Below, one piece after another: positions 1 through 8,180 of a stretch of 64,000 nt of DNA. Position numbers and translations under genes: made by a program. The notes beneath the pieces are model-generated. The model did not search any database. It saw nothing but the letters and a program-made list of their open reading frames with translations, and had not been told where the DNA came from. This DNA is from Paenibacillus sp. V4I7 (GTDB lineage Bacteria; Bacillota; Bacilli; Paenibacillales; NBRC-103111). The DNA lies in assembly GCF_030817275.1 (NCBI RefSeq), contig NZ_JAUSZD010000002.1, positions 744,001-808,000 on the forward strand, read 5' to 3'. How positions within the stretch are numbered: the stretch's first letter is position 1; every line of letters begins with the position of its first letter.

Positions 1-2
1 GC

Positions 3-1520
3 ATGAGCGATCATAAACCTAGTGGGACCGTCAAGGAAAGATCCAAAGTCGCACTGAACAATGACTTTCTTCGCAATGCGGTTAAGTTCACGACCGAACG
101 GCTTAAAAACGGTAAACTAGGCGCCTCCGAAGAGCTTGGGAACTGGGAAGAATGGCGTGAGCGAGGCAGGCAAATTAGGCTGCATACGATTGCACACTTG
201 GACTATTATCTTGGCAAATTCGTTGAAAATGCGAGAGCGCAGGGCGTGCATGTTCACTTCGCAGCAGATAGCGCAGACGCTGTTCGTTTGACGATGCAAA
301 TCGCCGAGCACAAGAAGGCGAAAAGTGTAGTTAAGTCCAAGTCGATGGTTTCCGAAGAATTGCATATCAACCATGCGCTTGAGCAAATCGGTGTCGAGGC
401 GATTGAAACGGACCTTGGCGAATATATTATTCAGCTGGCAGGCGAGACGCCTTCGCATATTATTATTCCGGCGATTCACAAAAATCGCTATCAGATCGCC
501 GATCTGCTTTCTGAGGATGCTGGCGAGAAACTTGAGCCGGACACAGGGATATTGGCTGGCTATGTTCGAAGAAAACTGCGTGAGAAGTTTCTTGAAGCTG
601 ACATTGGGATGACGGGCTGTAATTTTGCTATTGCGGATACGGGATCTATCGTTCTTTTTGAAAATGAAGGCAATGCGCGGATGGTTAGTACCATCCCTAA
701 GACACAAATCACATTCATGGGCATGGAGCGAATCATTCCTACATTGGACGATCTCGAAGTCATGGCGACCCTGCTGCCGCGATCGGCTACAGGACAGAAA
801 CTAACTGTGTACATGTCTGTGATTTCTGGACCGCAGCGACAACAGGATGGCGATGGACCCGAAGAAATGCACGTCATCATTTTGGATAATGGACGTTCCT
901 TGCAGCTAGGAGATCCGCAATTCCAGGAATTGCTGAACTGTATTCGCTGTGGGGCATGCTTAAATGCTTGCCCAGTTTACCGCCATATCGGCGGTCACGC
1001 CTACGGCGGTGTATATAGTGGTCCGATCGGCGCTGTGCTTACGCCGGCACTTAATAAAAATGTCGACCAATGGGACGATATTGCAAGTGCTTCAAGCCTG
1101 TGCGGTGCCTGTTATGAGGCATGCCCAGTGAAGATACCGCTGCATGATATGCTCATTTATCTCCGTCAACGCAAAGTGGAACGCGGGGCGACGGATTTTG
1201 TTGAGAAGGTCGGCATGAAAGGCTTTAATTTCTTGATGTCCGACGCAAAGCGGGTTAAAGCGTTAATTAAACTCGGCCGTATTGGGCAGAAATTGTTAGT
1301 TCGAGATGGTCATATCAAAGCGAAGATAGGTCCGTTGAAAGGTTGGAATTCCTACCGTTATGCGCCAAGCATGGCGAAGAAGACATTCCGTGAATCGTGG
1401 AAAGACATCGAGCAGGGATTAGAAGGCACCTTCCCTGAACTTGATTCTGTGATGAAAGCCCGCATGGAGAAGCTTGTGGCAGATCGTAAAGACGGCGGAG
1501 GAGGACATCATCATGGCTAA
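3..1520 (+). CDS. lutB: Lactate utilization iron-sulfur protein LutB
   Basis: Iron-sulfur subunit of the LutABC system that oxidises L-lactate to pyruvate in Firmicutes. The 505-residue product has the LUD domain in its first ~290 residues (GCNFAIADTGS, MGMERI), then two ferredoxin-like cysteine clusters, CIRCGACLNACP near residue 312 and LCGACYEACP near 366, as in Bacillus LutB. The last residues are a Gly/His-rich run. It overlaps lutC by 8 bases, so the two are probably translationally coupled. lutA would be expected just upstream, outside the window. The ribosome binding site is cut off by the window edge, so the ATG at 3 is likely but unproven. Confidence 0.95.
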   Translation: MSDHKPSGTVKERSKVALNNDFLRNAVKFTTERLKNGKLGASEELGNWEEWRERGRQIRLHTIAHLDYYLGKFVENARAQGVHVHFAADSADAVRLTMQIAEHKKAKSVVKSKSMVSEELHINHALEQIGVEAIETDLGEYIIQLAGETPSHIIIPAIHKNRYQIADLLSEDAGEKLEPDTGILAGYVRRKLREKFLEADIGMTGCNFAIADTGSIVLFENEGNARMVSTIPKTQITFMGMERIIPTLDDLEVMATLLPRSATGQKLTVYMSVISGPQRQQDGDGPEEMHVIILDNGRSLQLGDPQFQELLNCIRCGACLNACPVYRHIGGHAYGGVYSGPIGAVLTPALNKNVDQWDDIASASSLCGACYEACPVKIPLHDMLIYLRQRKVERGATDFVEKVGMKGFNFLMSDAKRVKALIKLGRIGQKLLVRDGHIKAKIGPLKGWNSYRYAPSMAKKTFRESWKDIEQGLEGTFPELDSVMKARMEKLVADRKDGGGGHHHG

Positions 1521-2256
1521 ATCAGATGCAGCATTTCTCCAGAAGCTTCAACAAGAAGCCCTTAAGGATCAGGAGGCCTTCTTTGCTAATATTTCGAATC
1601 GGCTAGGCAGAGCAAAGCCAATGCAAACAGCCCCCGCGCACCCTATGAAGGGGGCTCCTGAATTCTGGGGGCAGGTGGATCTCCCACTTGAAGAGCGTAT
1701 TCATTTGTTCATGGCGAACTGGCAGAAGGCCGGAGGTCATACCCAGCGTTTGAAGGGGATGGAAGAGGCGCAAGCCTTCATTGCCGACTTTATCGGCAAG
1801 ACACAAGCGAAGCACTTGATCATTCAGGATCAAGCTGAGCTAGAGCCCCTTCGTGCTGCGCTTGCTGACACGGAAACCGACATCACTGTGTGGAACGCAG
1901 AAGGTGCTGATCCTGCTGCCAAAGATGAGCTTGTCGCGAAGGCCGCTGGAGCGGACATCGGCATCGTGGCCGTCGAACACGCTGTCGCGTACACAGGTTC
2001 ACTAGTGGTCACTTCCGCTGCGACCAGGGGAAGAAGTGTCAGCTTGCTGCCAACCACCTTCATTGCCATCATCCCGGTGGATCGAATAAAAACAAAGCTG
2101 GGCGAAGTATTGCGCCCATTCGATGACCTTGCTGCCGAAGACAGACCGGCAGGTATTCATTTCATCTCGGGTCCGAGCCGGTCAGCCGACATCGAGAATG
2201 ATTTGACCATTGGTGTACATGGACCCGGCATCGTTTATGCACTTATCATTGAGTAA
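1513..2256 (+). CDS. lutC: Lactate utilization protein LutC
   Basis: LUD-domain partner of LutB, 247 residues from the ATG at 1513. That start has a strong GGAGGAGG-type site inside the end of lutB; an upstream TTG at 1474 lacks one. The C-terminal half carries the LUD features also seen in LutB: GIVAVEHAVAYTGSLVV, then SLLPTTFIAIIPVDRI and a FISGPSRSADIENDLTIGVHG ending that is diagnostic of LutC. It has no cysteine clusters. It is the last gene of the operon and is followed by a rho-independent terminator. Confidence 0.95.
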   Translation: MAKSDAAFLQKLQQEALKDQEAFFANISNRLGRAKPMQTAPAHPMKGAPEFWGQVDLPLEERIHLFMANWQKAGGHTQRLKGMEEAQAFIADFIGKTQAKHLIIQDQAELEPLRAALADTETDITVWNAEGADPAAKDELVAKAAGADIGIVAVEHAVAYTGSLVVTSAATRGRSVSLLPTTFIAIIPVDRIKTKLGEVLRPFDDLAAEDRPAGIHFISGPSRSADIENDLTIGVHGPGIVYALIIE

Positions 2257-2266
2257 CCAAAGACAA

Positions 2267-2304
2267 AGAGCTGTAAGGGAATATTTTCTCTTGCGGCTCT
2301 TTTT
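2267..2304 (+). terminator. lut operon terminator
   Basis: AGAGCTGTAAG (2267-2277) can pair with CTTGCGGCTCT (2290-2300), allowing two G-U pairs, and a T run follows. It lies 10 bases after the lutC stop. Confidence 0.85.
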
Positions 2305-2903
2305 ATATTTATCAAGTGAAGGTATACACCTGTCATACATAGTTAGCTGCGAATATTACTAAATTGAGATTGTGGATACATGCATTATCACTTGGAAAGT
2401 GATGATGTTTTCGTGATTCATTGTTTGTTGGATTGTGCGGTGGAAGCGTTTGAAATGTTTGAGGTGGTAAAAGTGGTGGAAATGGTGAAAGTGCTTAAAG
2501 TGTCGGGAGTAGTGAAAGTGTGGAGTTGATGGAAATGTTGGAAGTTTGGAAGTAGTAGAAGTGATGGGAGTGTTGGAATGATGGGAGATATGGAAGAGTG
2601 TGAGGGTAAGAGAGTAGTGGTAATAGTAGTAGTAAAAGAAGTAAGAGAACAAGTTGGAAGACAAGTTGTACTACGTACTACGTACAACAATTTCTTCGAT
2701 TTCTTTCTGCTATAGAATACACGGATAGAACCATCGAATAAAACGAATATTTAAACAAGTGTTGACTACCACCATGCGGCGGTACTACAACGTACTCATT
2801 CGCATGTATTTGAGAATTATCTTCGGCGTAACTTACTGTGCAATTAACAATGACAAACACGCTCGTCCAAGGATGACATAAGCTGAGATGACCTGTTGGT
2901 TAA
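2305..2903. other. Long non-coding gap with a cytosine-free purine-rich tract
   Basis: No convincing gene lies between lutC and mtlA. From 2505 to 2649 the + strand has 145 consecutive bases without a single C. From about 2440 the sequence is built of degenerate GTGGAAATG / GAAGTAGTAGAAGTG-like words. At 2666-2687 there is an inverted repeat TTGTAC...GTACAA enclosing a tandem CTACGTA. Open frames on the minus strand here are runs of Ser, Thr, Pro, His and Phe with no start signal, and I treat them as artefacts of the base skew. Confidence 0.7.
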
Positions 2904-2918
2904 AATGTTGTCAACATT
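2904..2918. promoter_or_regulatory. 15-bp palindrome upstream of mtlA (candidate operator)
   Basis: AATGTTG-T-CAACATT is a perfect inverted repeat with 7-base arms, about 94 bases before the mtlA start. Its position suits an operator for the mannitol activator MtlR encoded in the operon, but no MtlR footprint is known from this sequence. Confidence 0.45.
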
Positions 2919-2954
2919 GTTCATGACGAAAAGGGATTTTGATTTGATTGAATA

Positions 2955-2970
2955 TGTAAGCGCTTTTGCA
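2955..2970 (+). promoter_or_regulatory. Candidate catabolite-responsive element
   Basis: TGTAAGCGCTTTTGCA contains the TGWAANCG core of CcpA sites and a CGCTTT right half. It lies 42 bases before the mtlA start, as in many PTS operons. The right half deviates from the strict consensus. Confidence 0.45.
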
Positions 2971-3011
2971 TTACGATAAGAACATGAAAGAGACAAAGGG
3001 AGGTTAACCTA

Positions 3012-4445
3012 ATGAGTGCAACTGCTGCACAAAAGAAAGCATCTTCCGGAGGATTCCGGGTGAAAGTACAAAGTTTCGGTCGTTTCTTGAGCGGTATGGT
3101 GATGCCTAATATTGGTGCATTTATCGCTTGGGGATTAATTACGGCTTTATTTATTCCGACAGGTTGGATTCCAAATGAATATTTGGCTAAGCTCGTCGGC
3201 CCCATGATTACTTATCTACTCCCTGTTCTAATTGGTTATACGGGAGGTACGATGATACACGGAACACGCGGCGGCGTCATCGGCGCTGTAACCACGATGG
3301 GGGTTGTCATCGGAACGGATATCCCTATGTTTCTTGGGGCGATGATCGTAGGTCCGTTCGCTGCGTGGGTACTCAAGAAGTTCGATAAATCGATTGAAGG
3401 TAAAATTAAATCCGGCTTTGAAATGCTCGTTAATAACTTCTCCTCAGGCATCATCGGCGCTATACTTGCCGTTCTTGCTTACACGGTAGTTGGTCCTGCT
3501 GTTCAGGTCGTGAGTAAAGCTCTTGCTTCCGGGGTTCAAGCACTTGTGAATGCAGGTCTGCTCCCACTAGCGAACGTTCTGATTGAACCAGGTAAAATAT
3601 TGTTCTTAAATAATGCGATTAATCATGGTGTGCTAAGTCCGATTGCTTTGGATCAAGCCTCCAAAACAGGCAAGTCGATTTTGTTCATGCTGGAGTCCAA
3701 TCCCGGTCCAGGACTTGGTATCCTTCTCGCGTATTGGTTTGTTGGACGTGGAGCAGCGAGACTTTCGGCTCCTGGCTCAGCTATTATTCACTTCTTTGGC
3801 GGTATCCATGAAATTTACTTCCCGTACATTCTCATGAATCCGCGACTGATCCTGGCTGTGATTGCAGGTGGCGTAACGGGTACGTTCACATTCTCCCTGT
3901 TCAATGCAGGTCTAGTTGCTCCGCCATCACCAGGAAGCATTTTCGCTTACATTGCCATGGCTCCTAAAGGCGGTATGCTGCCGATTTTCACCGGGGTTAT
4001 CACATCTACGATTGTCACTTTTGCAGTCGGTGCATTGTTGTTGAAAACGACGAAACAAACCGAGAATGAAGAAGATTTGGAGCAGGCAACAGCGAAAATG
4101 AAAGAAATGAAACAAGCTCCCGCTGCCGCTGCAGCTGAAAAAGTCAGCGGCTCAACATTGACGCCAGCTTCCGAGGTACAAAAAATTGTGTTCTCCTGTG
4201 ATGCAGGCATGGGGTCAAGCGCAATGGGAGCTTCCATTTTAAGAAAGAAAATGAAAGAAGCTGCTATCGATGTCATTGTGGTCAACACAGCAATTAGCGA
4301 GATTCCACCTGATGCAGATATCGTTATCACACATAAATCATTAACCGATCGAGCACGTAATAAGGCTCCGGAGGCTGAACACATTTCTATCGAAAATTTC
4401 ATGAAAAGTCCAGAATACGATGAACTTGTGAAACGATTAAGTTAA
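3012..4445 (+). CDS. mtlA: PTS mannitol transporter, EIICB component
   Basis: Membrane permease that imports and phosphorylates mannitol to mannitol-1-phosphate. The 477-residue protein has an IIC domain of about 340 residues with the conserved FFGGIHEIYFPYILMNP segment, an Ala/Lys/Glu-rich linker, and a C-terminal IIB domain whose phospho-cysteine lies in FSCDAGMGSSAMGAS. It lacks IIA, which is encoded separately as mtlF, the usual Bacillus/Paenibacillus arrangement. GGGAGG 8 bases upstream supports the start. It is the first gene of the six-gene mannitol operon. Confidence 0.97.
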   Translation: MSATAAQKKASSGGFRVKVQSFGRFLSGMVMPNIGAFIAWGLITALFIPTGWIPNEYLAKLVGPMITYLLPVLIGYTGGTMIHGTRGGVIGAVTTMGVVIGTDIPMFLGAMIVGPFAAWVLKKFDKSIEGKIKSGFEMLVNNFSSGIIGAILAVLAYTVVGPAVQVVSKALASGVQALVNAGLLPLANVLIEPGKILFLNNAINHGVLSPIALDQASKTGKSILFMLESNPGPGLGILLAYWFVGRGAARLSAPGSAIIHFFGGIHEIYFPYILMNPRLILAVIAGGVTGTFTFSLFNAGLVAPPSPGSIFAYIAMAPKGGMLPIFTGVITSTIVTFAVGALLLKTTKQTENEEDLEQATAKMKEMKQAPAAAAAEKVSGSTLTPASEVQKIVFSCDAGMGSSAMGASILRKKMKEAAIDVIVVNTAISEIPPDADIVITHKSLTDRARNKAPEAEHISIENFMKSPEYDELVKRLS

Positions 4446-4455
4446 TACCCTTTCT

Positions 4456-4478
4456 AACGCTGGCTATTTGCCGGCGTT
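4456..4478 (+). terminator. Intercistronic hairpin between mtlA and mtlR
   Basis: AACGCTGGC (4456-4464) pairs with GCCGGCGTT (4470-4478) around a five-base loop. No clean T run follows, so it may be an mRNA-stabilising or processing hairpin that keeps mtlA above the distal genes, not a full terminator. Confidence 0.6.
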
Positions 4479-4508
4479 ATCTCCATTTTGTTCGTGAGGA
4501 GAAATATC

Positions 4509-6548
4509 ATGAGCCTGTCTAACAGGAATCGTCAAATCCTAGAGCTGTTAATGAATCGAACAGAGGATATTACAGCAGGAGAAATCGCTGCAGAAATCAA
4601 TGTAAGCACAAGAACGGTTCATAGGGAGCTGTCCGAGTTGGAGACGATTTTGGCAGCTTATGGATTAACTTTGCAAAAAAAATCAGGGAAAGGGATACAT
4701 CTACAAGCAGAACCGGAAAAACTAGAGGCGTTCCGGCGAATGTTATATGGGATGATGGACATTGAATTTTCTGCCGAAGATCGTAAAACTATGATTCTTT
4801 GCACCTTACTGCAAGAAGATGAGCCTGTCAAGCTATTCACTTTGTCTCATGACTTAGGCGTAACAGTCCCAACCATCACGCACGATCTCGATGAGTTGGA
4901 TAGCTGGATTCAGAAGTCTGACCTCATCCTTGTACGTAAAAGAGGGTATGGTGTTGGTTTGAGCGGTTCCGAGGCGAATAAACGCAGGATGATTGCACAG
5001 CTTGCCAAAGACGGTCTCGATGAAGCCGATCTATTTGGTAAGAATGTGAATTCGCATTCGCCAGTTACACAAAGATTGTTGGAACTCATTGGGAAAGAAA
5101 ACTTTACTAAGGTGGAGGCCGCTCTTTGGCTTGCTGAAGATGAAGGTTTAAGTGAGCTATCCGAGCAGGATTACACCAATTTGCTTATTCATATTTCGAT
5201 AACTATCGCTAGAATTCAGCAGGGTAGACAGATTGAACTTCACCCTGAACCTTACTCACTTCGCCTAAATAAGCTGCTTACGCATACGATTGAGCAGCTA
5301 TCGAAGGTAATTCCAATTGAATTAACAACACCAGAAATTTTTTATTTAGCTGAATTACTGGAGCCCAAGTCAATCAAACATCCGAATCAGCTGCTTTCTT
5401 TGGAAGAACTAAGCTATATGGAAATCGTATGGAAGCTCATCCGGAACATGGAGAACAGCATCGCGGTCCGTTTCAGCGATGATCGTTCATTACGAGAGGG
5501 GCTGCTTAGCCATTTGGAGTCCGCTTTGAGGCGACTTCAAGCAGGAGCGATCATACGCAATCCGCTTTTATCGCAAATCAAGAAAGATTATGAAGCTCTA
5601 TTTGATGCTATACGGAGAGCTGTAGATAAAACAATAACCGAAATTGCCGTACCTGATGAAGAAATAGGATTTCTGGTCATGCATTTCGGAGCTTCTATCG
5701 AGAGGCAAAAGCAATTCAGGCGTAACGTAAAAGCGATTCTCGTATGCACAAGTGGGATCGGGACTTCCAAAATGTTGGCCGTACGACTTACGAAGGAACT
5801 TCCGCAAATTGATATTATCGGTCATGCTTCTTGGTTTGAAGCAGCGCGCATCCCTGAAAAGGAATACGATTTGATTATATCAACAGTAGATTTGCCTTTG
5901 GACGAAGATCAGTACTTGAAGCTAAGCCCACTGTTAACTAAAGAAGAAGCCGAGCGATTAAGGCTATTTATTCAAAATGTTACGCTGCAAAAAGAAGCTG
6001 GAGAACGTGGTGAATCGCCTCAAGACACTGATTCAACGAACAGATTGCATCGTATTCAACACTATATTAACGAAATTGTCAGCATCATAGATCAATTCAC
6101 GGTATATCACATCGAGCAATCCTTTGACAGCCTGAGAGAAACTCTGGAGGTCATTTGTGAATATGTTAGACACTCAGGTGTGATCGATGAAGTAGAACTA
6201 ATCGTTAACCTGCTGCTTGAAAGAGAATGTTTAAGCAGTCAAGTTATCCCAGACACGGGGCTAGCCCTCTTTCACATTCGAAGCGAGCAGGTTAGGAAGC
6301 CTTCTTTCACATTGTTTCGATTAAAGGACGACCTGCAGTTAGACCAAGGTATGGCGTCAGACGTAAAGCAGCTCCTGCTCATGCTCGGTCCGAAGGAGCT
6401 TTCGAAAGAAAGCCTAGAAGTGCTCAGTGAAATAAGTTCTTTTCTATTGATTCCAGAAATGATCGAACTGTTGAAATCGGGGACGCAGTCTGAGATCAAG
6501 CATTTTTTATCCCAGGAACTCGCCGCCTTTTTAGAAAATAAAAAATAA
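4509..6548 (+). CDS. mtlR: Mannitol operon transcriptional activator MtlR
   Basis: PTS-controlled activator of 679 residues from the ATG at 4509, which has GAGGAG 8 bases before it; a TTG at 4488 does not. In order: N-terminal HTH (ITAGEIAAEINVSTRTVHREL), a second Mga-like HTH, two PRD domains (roughly residues 190-400, with VMHFGA in PRD2), an EIIB-like domain with cysteine in ILVCTSGIGTSKM near residue 410, and a C-terminal EIIA-like domain (GLALFH, about residue 588). Length and order match Bacillus MtlR, whose activity depends on PTS phosphorylation. It lies between mtlA and mtlF. Confidence 0.95.
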   Translation: MSLSNRNRQILELLMNRTEDITAGEIAAEINVSTRTVHRELSELETILAAYGLTLQKKSGKGIHLQAEPEKLEAFRRMLYGMMDIEFSAEDRKTMILCTLLQEDEPVKLFTLSHDLGVTVPTITHDLDELDSWIQKSDLILVRKRGYGVGLSGSEANKRRMIAQLAKDGLDEADLFGKNVNSHSPVTQRLLELIGKENFTKVEAALWLAEDEGLSELSEQDYTNLLIHISITIARIQQGRQIELHPEPYSLRLNKLLTHTIEQLSKVIPIELTTPEIFYLAELLEPKSIKHPNQLLSLEELSYMEIVWKLIRNMENSIAVRFSDDRSLREGLLSHLESALRRLQAGAIIRNPLLSQIKKDYEALFDAIRRAVDKTITEIAVPDEEIGFLVMHFGASIERQKQFRRNVKAILVCTSGIGTSKMLAVRLTKELPQIDIIGHASWFEAARIPEKEYDLIISTVDLPLDEDQYLKLSPLLTKEEAERLRLFIQNVTLQKEAGERGESPQDTDSTNRLHRIQHYINEIVSIIDQFTVYHIEQSFDSLRETLEVICEYVRHSGVIDEVELIVNLLLERECLSSQVIPDTGLALFHIRSEQVRKPSFTLFRLKDDLQLDQGMASDVKQLLLMLGPKELSKESLEVLSEISSFLLIPEMIELLKSGTQSEIKHFLSQELAAFLENKK

Positions 6549-6571
6549 ATCGGATATAGGGAGAGATTACC

Positions 6572-7009
6572 ATGACGATCTTATCAACGAATAAAATTAA
6601 ACTAAACGCTAAGCCCAAGGATAAATTCGAGGCCATTCGGATGGCAGGCCAACTACTAGTAGATGCAGGTCATGCGTCAGCTGCATATATCGATAAAATG
6701 CTGGAACGAGAACAAACTTTGTCCACCTATATGGGAAATGGTCTGGCCATCCCGCACGGTACGCAGGATTCCAAATCATTGATTTTATCGACAGGATTGT
6801 CGATCGTGCAAATTCCGGAGGGTGTGGATTTCGGTGAAGGCGAAAAAGCCAACCTAGTCATCGGTATTGCAGCCGCGGGTAGTGATCATCTGGATATCTT
6901 AACGAATGTTGCGATGATTTGTTCCGAAGATGAGAACATAGAGCTGATCATGAAAGCGGCGACGCCTGAAGAAATGGTGAAAATTTTCGAAAGCGGGATG
7001 GCGTCATGA
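6572..7009 (+). CDS. mtlF: PTS mannitol EIIA component
   Basis: Soluble IIA protein of 145 residues that passes phosphate from HPr to the IIB domain of MtlA. The active-site histidine is H62 in GNGLAIPHGT. The strong RBS GGGAGAG precedes the ATG. Its last codons overlap the mtlD start by four bases (ATGA), so expression of the two is coupled. Confidence 0.96.
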   Translation: MTILSTNKIKLNAKPKDKFEAIRMAGQLLVDAGHASAAYIDKMLEREQTLSTYMGNGLAIPHGTQDSKSLILSTGLSIVQIPEGVDFGEGEKANLVIGIAAAGSDHLDILTNVAMICSEDENIELIMKAATPEEMVKIFESGMAS

Positions 7010-8163
7010 AGGCTGTCCATTTTGGTGCAGGAAACATCGGCAGGGGGTTCATTGGATTAATTTTGTCCCAAGCCGGTTATGAGGTGATCTTCTCCGATGT
7101 GAATGATAGCTTGGTAGAGCTACTGAAGGAGAGGAAGTCATATACTGTACGCTTAGCTAATGAAAATAAAGAAACGTTGACCGTTTCTAATGTTACAGCG
7201 ATTAATGGTAAGAACTTAGATGATGTAGCTAGAGCCGTTGCTGAGGCTGATTTGGTTACAACAGCAGTGGGTGTCAGCATTCTGAAGCATATTGCGCCCG
7301 GCATCGCCAAAGGCATTGAAATGCGAATCGAACGCGGCGCGGCGCCGCTTCACATTATTGCGTGTGAGAATGCGATTGGCGGTAGTACGCAGCTCAAAGA
7401 ACACATGTACACTCATCTTCGTGAAGATCTACGTAATAAAGTAGACGCAAGCATCGTATTTCCTGATGCTGCTGTCGATCGGATTGTTCCAATCCAACAT
7501 AATGAAGACCCGCTGCAAGTTACGGTTGAGCCCTTCTACGAATGGGTTGTTGACGAGTCCCAAATGTTGGAGGGCTTCCATCGCATTGATGGTATCCATT
7601 TTGTGAAACATTTGGAGCCGTACATTGAGCGCAAGCTGTTTACCGTGAATACAGGACACTGCAGCGCTGCTTATCTTGGCTATTTACATGGCTTTAAGAC
7701 GATTCAAGATGCGATGGCGAATTCACAAATTGCCTCGTTAGTGCGCCATGTGATGCATGAGACCGGCGCCTTGCTTATCAAAAAGCACGGCTTCGATCCT
7801 GCTCAGCATGAGCAGTATATCGATAAAATATTGAACAGATTCATAAACCCCCATTTGATTGACGAGGTTACGCGGGTAGGAAGATCACCGATTCGCAAGT
7901 TATCCAGCAATGATCGTCTTGTTCGTCCTGCTTTGCAGGCCTTTGAGCTTGGGATGAAACCGACCTATTCAGCTATGGCAATGGCCGCCGCTTTCTTATT
8001 TAAGGATCAGGAAGATCCTGAAGCCGCCCAGATTCAAGCTGATTTGCGAAAGCTCGGAGTTGCTCAAACGATAACGAAGTATACGACTATCACTGAAGAC
8101 CATCTGATACATGAGATGATTAAAACCCAATATGAACAATTACAACAATCAGATCTTTCATGA
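7006..8163 (+). CDS. mtlD: Mannitol-1-phosphate 5-dehydrogenase
   Basis: NAD-dependent oxidation of mannitol-1-phosphate to fructose-6-phosphate, feeding glycolysis. The 385-residue protein starts with the Rossmann motif GAGNIGRGFIG and has the long-chain polyol dehydrogenase segments ACENAIGGST, FPDAAVDRIVP and NTGHCSAAYLG with the catalytic Lys region just before (ERKLFTVNTGH). It overlaps mtlF upstream. At 8160-8163 its stop overlaps an ATG in the ptsI frame. Confidence 0.97.
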   Translation: MKAVHFGAGNIGRGFIGLILSQAGYEVIFSDVNDSLVELLKERKSYTVRLANENKETLTVSNVTAINGKNLDDVARAVAEADLVTTAVGVSILKHIAPGIAKGIEMRIERGAAPLHIIACENAIGGSTQLKEHMYTHLREDLRNKVDASIVFPDAAVDRIVPIQHNEDPLQVTVEPFYEWVVDESQMLEGFHRIDGIHFVKHLEPYIERKLFTVNTGHCSAAYLGYLHGFKTIQDAMANSQIASLVRHVMHETGALLIKKHGFDPAQHEQYIDKILNRFINPHLIDEVTRVGRSPIRKLSSNDRLVRPALQAFELGMKPTYSAMAMAAAFLFKDQEDPEAAQIQADLRKLGVAQTITKYTTITEDHLIHEMIKTQYEQLQQSDLS

Positions 8164-8180
8164 GAAAGGGGAGTTCCCTA

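Noticed and set aside
2359-2690. Minus-strand open frames rich in Ser, Thr, Pro, His and Phe
   Set aside because: They arise from the cytosine-free skew of the + strand, have no RBS, and overlap each other in different frames.
2678-2860. 60-codon minus-strand frame upstream of mtlA with a fairly protein-like sequence
   Set aside because: GTG start without an RBS, ends in the CTACGTA repeat, and an in-frame stop lies a short way upstream. No supporting context.
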